Shown here in pieces: positions 60,659 to 64,000 of a stretch of 64,000 nucleotides of DNA. Position 1 is the first letter of the stretch. The number at the start of each line of letters is the position of its first letter. Under the pieces are notes generated by a model. That model saw only the letters and a program-made list of their open reading frames with translations, was not told the DNA's origin and made no database searches. The position numbers and the translations under genes were made by a program. Source of the DNA: Camillea tinctor (Eukaryota > Ascomycota > Sordariomycetes > Xylariales > Xylariaceae); the NCBI GenBank assembly GCA_022578605.1, contig MU394073.1, positions 248,001 through 312,000 on the forward strand, given 5' to 3'.

Positions 60659-62338
60659 ATGAAGCTATCGTATCTTTGGGCGGCCCCGGAGATCAACCCG
60701 ATCAACCGCAAGGCCCGGTCTATTCCCGTCCTCAACGTCTTCAACGTCTATGGCCGGGTTTTCTTCTTCTCGTGGTTCGGTTTCATGGTGGCCTTCTGGG
60801 CCTGGTATACCTTTCCACCTCTCGTAAGTCCGCCTCCAACCCCGCTAATGATGTCTCATAGAGGGAGAACCCGAACTGACACTGACCTTGTGACCGCAGC
60901 TCACACACACCATCAAAGCCAATCTCCATCTTACGTCAGCCGAAGTTGCAAACTCCAACATTGTCTCCCTGTGTGCCACGTGAGTGTCCCGTGCCAGTGA
61001 AACCAGGCCGTAGTTAATAGCTAAGACTGAGACAGATTGTTGATTCGATATATCGCCGGTCCCGCATGTGATCTCTTCGGACCTCGCTGGGTGTTTGCTG
61101 CCACGCTATTGATCGGTGCCATTCCGCTCGGCCTTGCCCCTCTCGTACACAATGCTCAGGGCCTCTATGTCAGCCGTTTCTTCATCGGAATCCTCGGGGG
61201 TTCCTTTGTCCCCTGCCAGGTATGGGCGACAGGTTTCTTCGACAAGAATGTCGTCGGGACGGCTAACGCTCTTACCGGAGGCTGGGGTAATGCGGGCGGC
61301 GGTATCACCTACTTTATTATGCCCGCTGTCTTAGATTCCTTTGCTAGACATGGCTATGACGACGGTGCTGCCTGGCGTCTGACATTCATCGTTCCCCTTA
61401 TCGTGGTCCTTGTCACCGGTGCTCTCATGCTACTGCTGTGTCCCGATACACCTGATGGTAAATGGTCTGAACGAAAACTCCACGCCGAGAAGAACCTCAT
61501 GTCCCACGGGGTTCTCGACGCACCTAAGTCGCCCTCTAAGGATGATGTGGTTGACAATTCCGGCAGCGTCGCTGATAAGACTAGCACCGATGGAACCCCG
61601 TCAGACAGTGACAAAGATAAGAAGTCCCATGCAGCGTGGGATCACGAAGCGGTCCTGAGTAAAGAAGAAATGCGAGAGATCGCGCAAGGCGAAGTCGTCA
61701 AGGAGCCGACGGCGATGGCTGCTTGGGTAGTCCTAGTCTCCCCGCAGACACTATTCCACGTAGCGACATACATGTGCTCTTTCGGCGGCGAGCTCGCTAT
61801 CAACGCGATCCTCAGCGCCTACTACGTCAAGAACTTCCCGTCCATCGGCCAGACCACGGCAGCGAACTGGGCGGCCATGTTCGGCTTTCTCAATTTCGTC
61901 ACCCGCCCATTGGGCGGTCTCATCGCTGATTTCCTGTACAAGGTCTCGGGCCGCAACCTCTGGGCGAAGAAGATATGGATCATGGCATGCGGGTGCTTGA
62001 CCGGTGCGTTCCTGATCGTGATCGGCCAGGTTGACTCACTTCATCTACCGACCATGATCGGCCTCGTTGCTCTCATGGCCGTCTTCTTAGAGGCGGGTAA
62101 CGGTGCTAACTTTGCACTTATCCCCCACGTCCACCCGGACGCCAACGGTATAGTCTCAGGTACGACGGGCGCCGGCGGTAACCTCGGTGGTGTCATCTTC
62201 AGCATCATCTTCCGGTTCATGGGCAGCGGAACTGACTATGCCCGCTCCTTATGGGTCAGCGGCGTTCTCATGATCGGGCTTAATCTCGTCCTCTGCTGGG
62301 TGCCCCCTATCCCGAGGGGACAGATCGGCGGCCATTGA
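60659..62338 (+). CDS. crnA: Nitrate/nitrite transporter of the CrnA/NrtA type
   Basis: Proton-coupled nitrate importer of the NNP family (major facilitator), plasma membrane, about 12 membrane spans. Exons 60659-60823, 60900-60979 and 61036-62338; introns 60824-60899 (76 nt) and 60980-61035 (56 nt). The junctions give [13 protein letters not shown] and [12 protein letters not shown], in phase; 515 aa. I start at ATG 60659 ([20 protein letters not shown]), which aligns with the known N-terminus of CrnA, not at the in-frame ATG 60596. Nitrate signatures: [16 protein letters not shown] in span 5 and [14 protein letters not shown] in span 11. The long hydrophilic loop (about residues 220-310, [14 protein letters not shown]...KDKKSHAAW) between spans 6 and 7 is typical of the fungal members. 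No niaD or niiA homologue lies beside it in this window. Confidence 0.95.
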
Positions 62339-63684
62339 CCAAAGATCAAGGGATAGAAAAGGTCATCTCTCTCTTCGAACTGTTGATTGTTTCCTCTTTC
62401 TACCTGCCAGCGCGTAAGGTGTTACATGGGATTTTATATAATGAGGGGAAATTGAGAAAGGAGATAAAAACGGGAAATGGATAGTTCGGAGTCAGCTGGG
62501 TTAATGATACCACGATTGGGACAACGTGATAGGAACAACATGTGTATTTATCTAAAGGTAAAAAGATTGAACCAACTTACCACATTGCGTCATTAACGAA
62601 GAACTTACTTATAAACGAATGACACCATCTGTGCTTATATGACCACCCTTTTCCCTTACTTATGTGCCTATTTAAAAGGGGGTAAACAAATTAGGAGGTA
62701 GATTTTGACACTTTGTAGCGTGAAAGCGCGGCTCGCTGCATCACAAACCTCTCCCTTTAAAAGTCTACACCAATCAAATCAAGTTGTCAGGTACCTGGGT
62801 TGGGTTGCGGTGGTCGGAACCCCTCCACGGCTAGCTGATGCCCGCGGAGATGCTGATCGTAAAATGATGCTACGTTTCGATTTTGTTCCAATACATGCTT
62901 ATTCCTCTTACGAAGACTACATTTGGTGGGGAAACGTGGAAGCCGAGCCGTCCCGACCAATATCAACATGGCAATTCAAGGAAGAAATGGACAAGGTAGT
63001 GCATATAGGTTTAAGCAGATGACTTTCTACTCAGTTCTAACTGTAGGTGTAGAGAGAAGCTCAACTGCGATTTCCCCTTGCTTCAATGACAACCTCATTA
63101 GCTTTCCTGCCCATGGTATCCGTACTTCCATTCAATACTAGAGCGCGGTTAAACGGACTAGGCTCCGCTAGTTTATCGCATTCGGTAAGTGTTCATGTAA
63201 CCGTGATCACCCTAATACTAATATACCGGTGTATATCAAGGGGCTTGAAGGATTAAAGATATTGGATTTCGCTTCCTAATCAACTGATTGACGATGTCAT
63301 GGAGTACTACCATGCGACAGTCTTGGAGAAGCTTTCAAATAATCGGTGGCCTTTTAACATATCTTTGTTGATTAGTTTTCGCCTACCTAGGTAGGTATTT
63401 TGCTAATAAAGCCGTGCAAGCAAGTCTGCACAACCTGATATACCTATATCATCTCGTCCCCAAATCGCCGGTGCCCATCAAGCCCCCAATCAATGACATC
63501 TTTCGTTATAAGTGTTTCGCGGGTGCCTGCCGCTTCGTATGCACCGGGAGTTGTTTATGGTTGGGGTGTTGGGCTCGGGATGACCTAGTATCAACAACCT
63601 AAGTAGTCAGATATAATCAACAAGAATACTTATTGTCCCGAACGTTATCCAAGGGGTTGTCCGATAAGATCGTTAGATCAAGAG
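62339..63684. other. Intergenic after the nitrate transporter
   Basis: 1.3 kb. An open stretch at 62705-63022 encodes IHAYSSYEDYIWWG-like sequence but begins at a non-ATG codon and shows no splice partner. An ACCTAGGT palindrome lies at 63385-63392. Nothing else is seen. Confidence 0.5.
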
Positions 63685-64000
63685 TTAATATGGAACATAT
63701 TTTCCAGTATAACTCAGACCGTAGAGAACATTCATCCTAGGAGCTGCCTCATCCATAAGCTTGTGGAAGTCTTGTATCAACAAAAATTCTTCAGACGCCG
63801 CGCCCGTCTTCACTTCCAAATTAGATGTAATGAGCCTCAACTGCCTGCCTGTAGATATTCTGATACCTAAGGGCGGAAAGGGAGTTTTCAAAACTATATC
63901 GGCATCGACATAATGACGGTATTCCTCGAACCGGAAGGTCGTCAGCCCTAACACCGGCGTGAAACTTGACTTGTTTGACGGGGAAGACGACGATACCTTC
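63685..64000 (-). CDS. C-terminal end of an unrecognised gene (cut by right edge)
   Basis: The minus-strand frame is open from the window edge (64000) to TAA at 63685-63687, giving about 105 visible codons beginning VSSSSPSNKSSFTPVLG and ending LSYTGKYVPY. The in-frame ATG near 63731 and the non-ATG codon at 63954 are not convincing starts. The sequence looks like the folded end of a protein (LGLTTFRFEEYRHYVDADIV, EFLLIQDFHKLMDE), but I recognise no family and see no motif. Introns beyond the edge cannot be excluded. Confidence 0.5.
   Translation of the reverse strand, partial: KVSSSSPSNKSSFTPVLGLTTFRFEEYRHYVDADIVLKTPFPPLGIRISTGRQLRLITSNLEVKTGAASEEFLLIQDFHKLMDEAAPRMNVLYGLSYTGKYVPY

Noticed and set aside
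62705..63022. 105-codon open frame with IHAYSSYEDYIWWG
   Set aside because: Starts at TTG, no partner exon, no family recognised; could be a relic but cannot be supported.

Overview
This window is nuclear DNA of a filamentous ascomycete (Pezizomycotina, probably Sordariomycetes; the class is an inference). The evidence is monocistronic genes interrupted by 50-300 nt introns with GTANGT donors, CTRAC-type branch sites and YAG acceptors, long AT-richer intergenic stretches, and a set of genes typical of moulds: palF/RIM8, hxB-type molybdenum cofactor sulfurase, a CrnA/NrtA nitrate transporter, KAR9 and a large BLM/Sgs1-type RecQ helicase. All gene models were spliced by hand and checked for phase.

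Layout: palF (-, cut by the left edge, 1-1488); cdc6 (-, 4541-6508) divergent from hxB (+, 7473-9995); an unrecognised acidic-stretch gene with an in-frame TAG (+, 10997-12573); a long gene-poor stretch with an orphan promoter-like array, a run of perfect hairpins and a tiny two-exon 63-aa gene (-, 16264-16548); a possible gene relic (18.2-19.4 kb, -); a mitochondrial-looking unknown protein (+, 20082-21398); an HCNGP/SAP30BP protein (-, 22062-23024) divergent from the proteasome beta-7 subunit PRE4 (+, 23597-24542); GFA1 (-, 25582-28321); a 5 kb gene-free stretch with a MITE-like inverted-repeat element; the proteasome ATPase RPT4 (-, 33522-34949); a conserved-looking 526-aa unknown (-, 35863-37443); KAR9 (+, 41813-45304); RecQ helicase (-, 47495-52947); a DUF1275/YoaK membrane protein (-, 54336-55343); a cytosolic sulfatase (+, 56668-58394); a nitrate transporter with a NirA/AreA-type promoter (+, 60659-62338); and the C-terminal end of an unknown gene (-, 63685-64000).

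The genes do not form one pathway or a secondary-metabolite cluster. They are mostly housekeeping (replication licensing, proteasome, cell-wall hexosamine synthesis, spindle positioning, DNA repair) plus ambient pH signalling and nitrogen/sulfur/molybdenum metabolism. hxB and crnA are both tied to nitrogen scavenging but lie 50 kb apart.

I did not find a convincing new multi-gene system. The most interesting points are non-coding or structural: a strongly over-represented 9-mer (TACGGAGTA, seven copies), a 253-bp element with 42-bp terminal inverted repeats, a hairpin-dense segment at 14.4-14.7 kb, an in-frame stop in an otherwise open gene, a 5-nt first coding exon in GFA1, and recognisable regulatory sites upstream of palF, cdc6 and the nitrate transporter.
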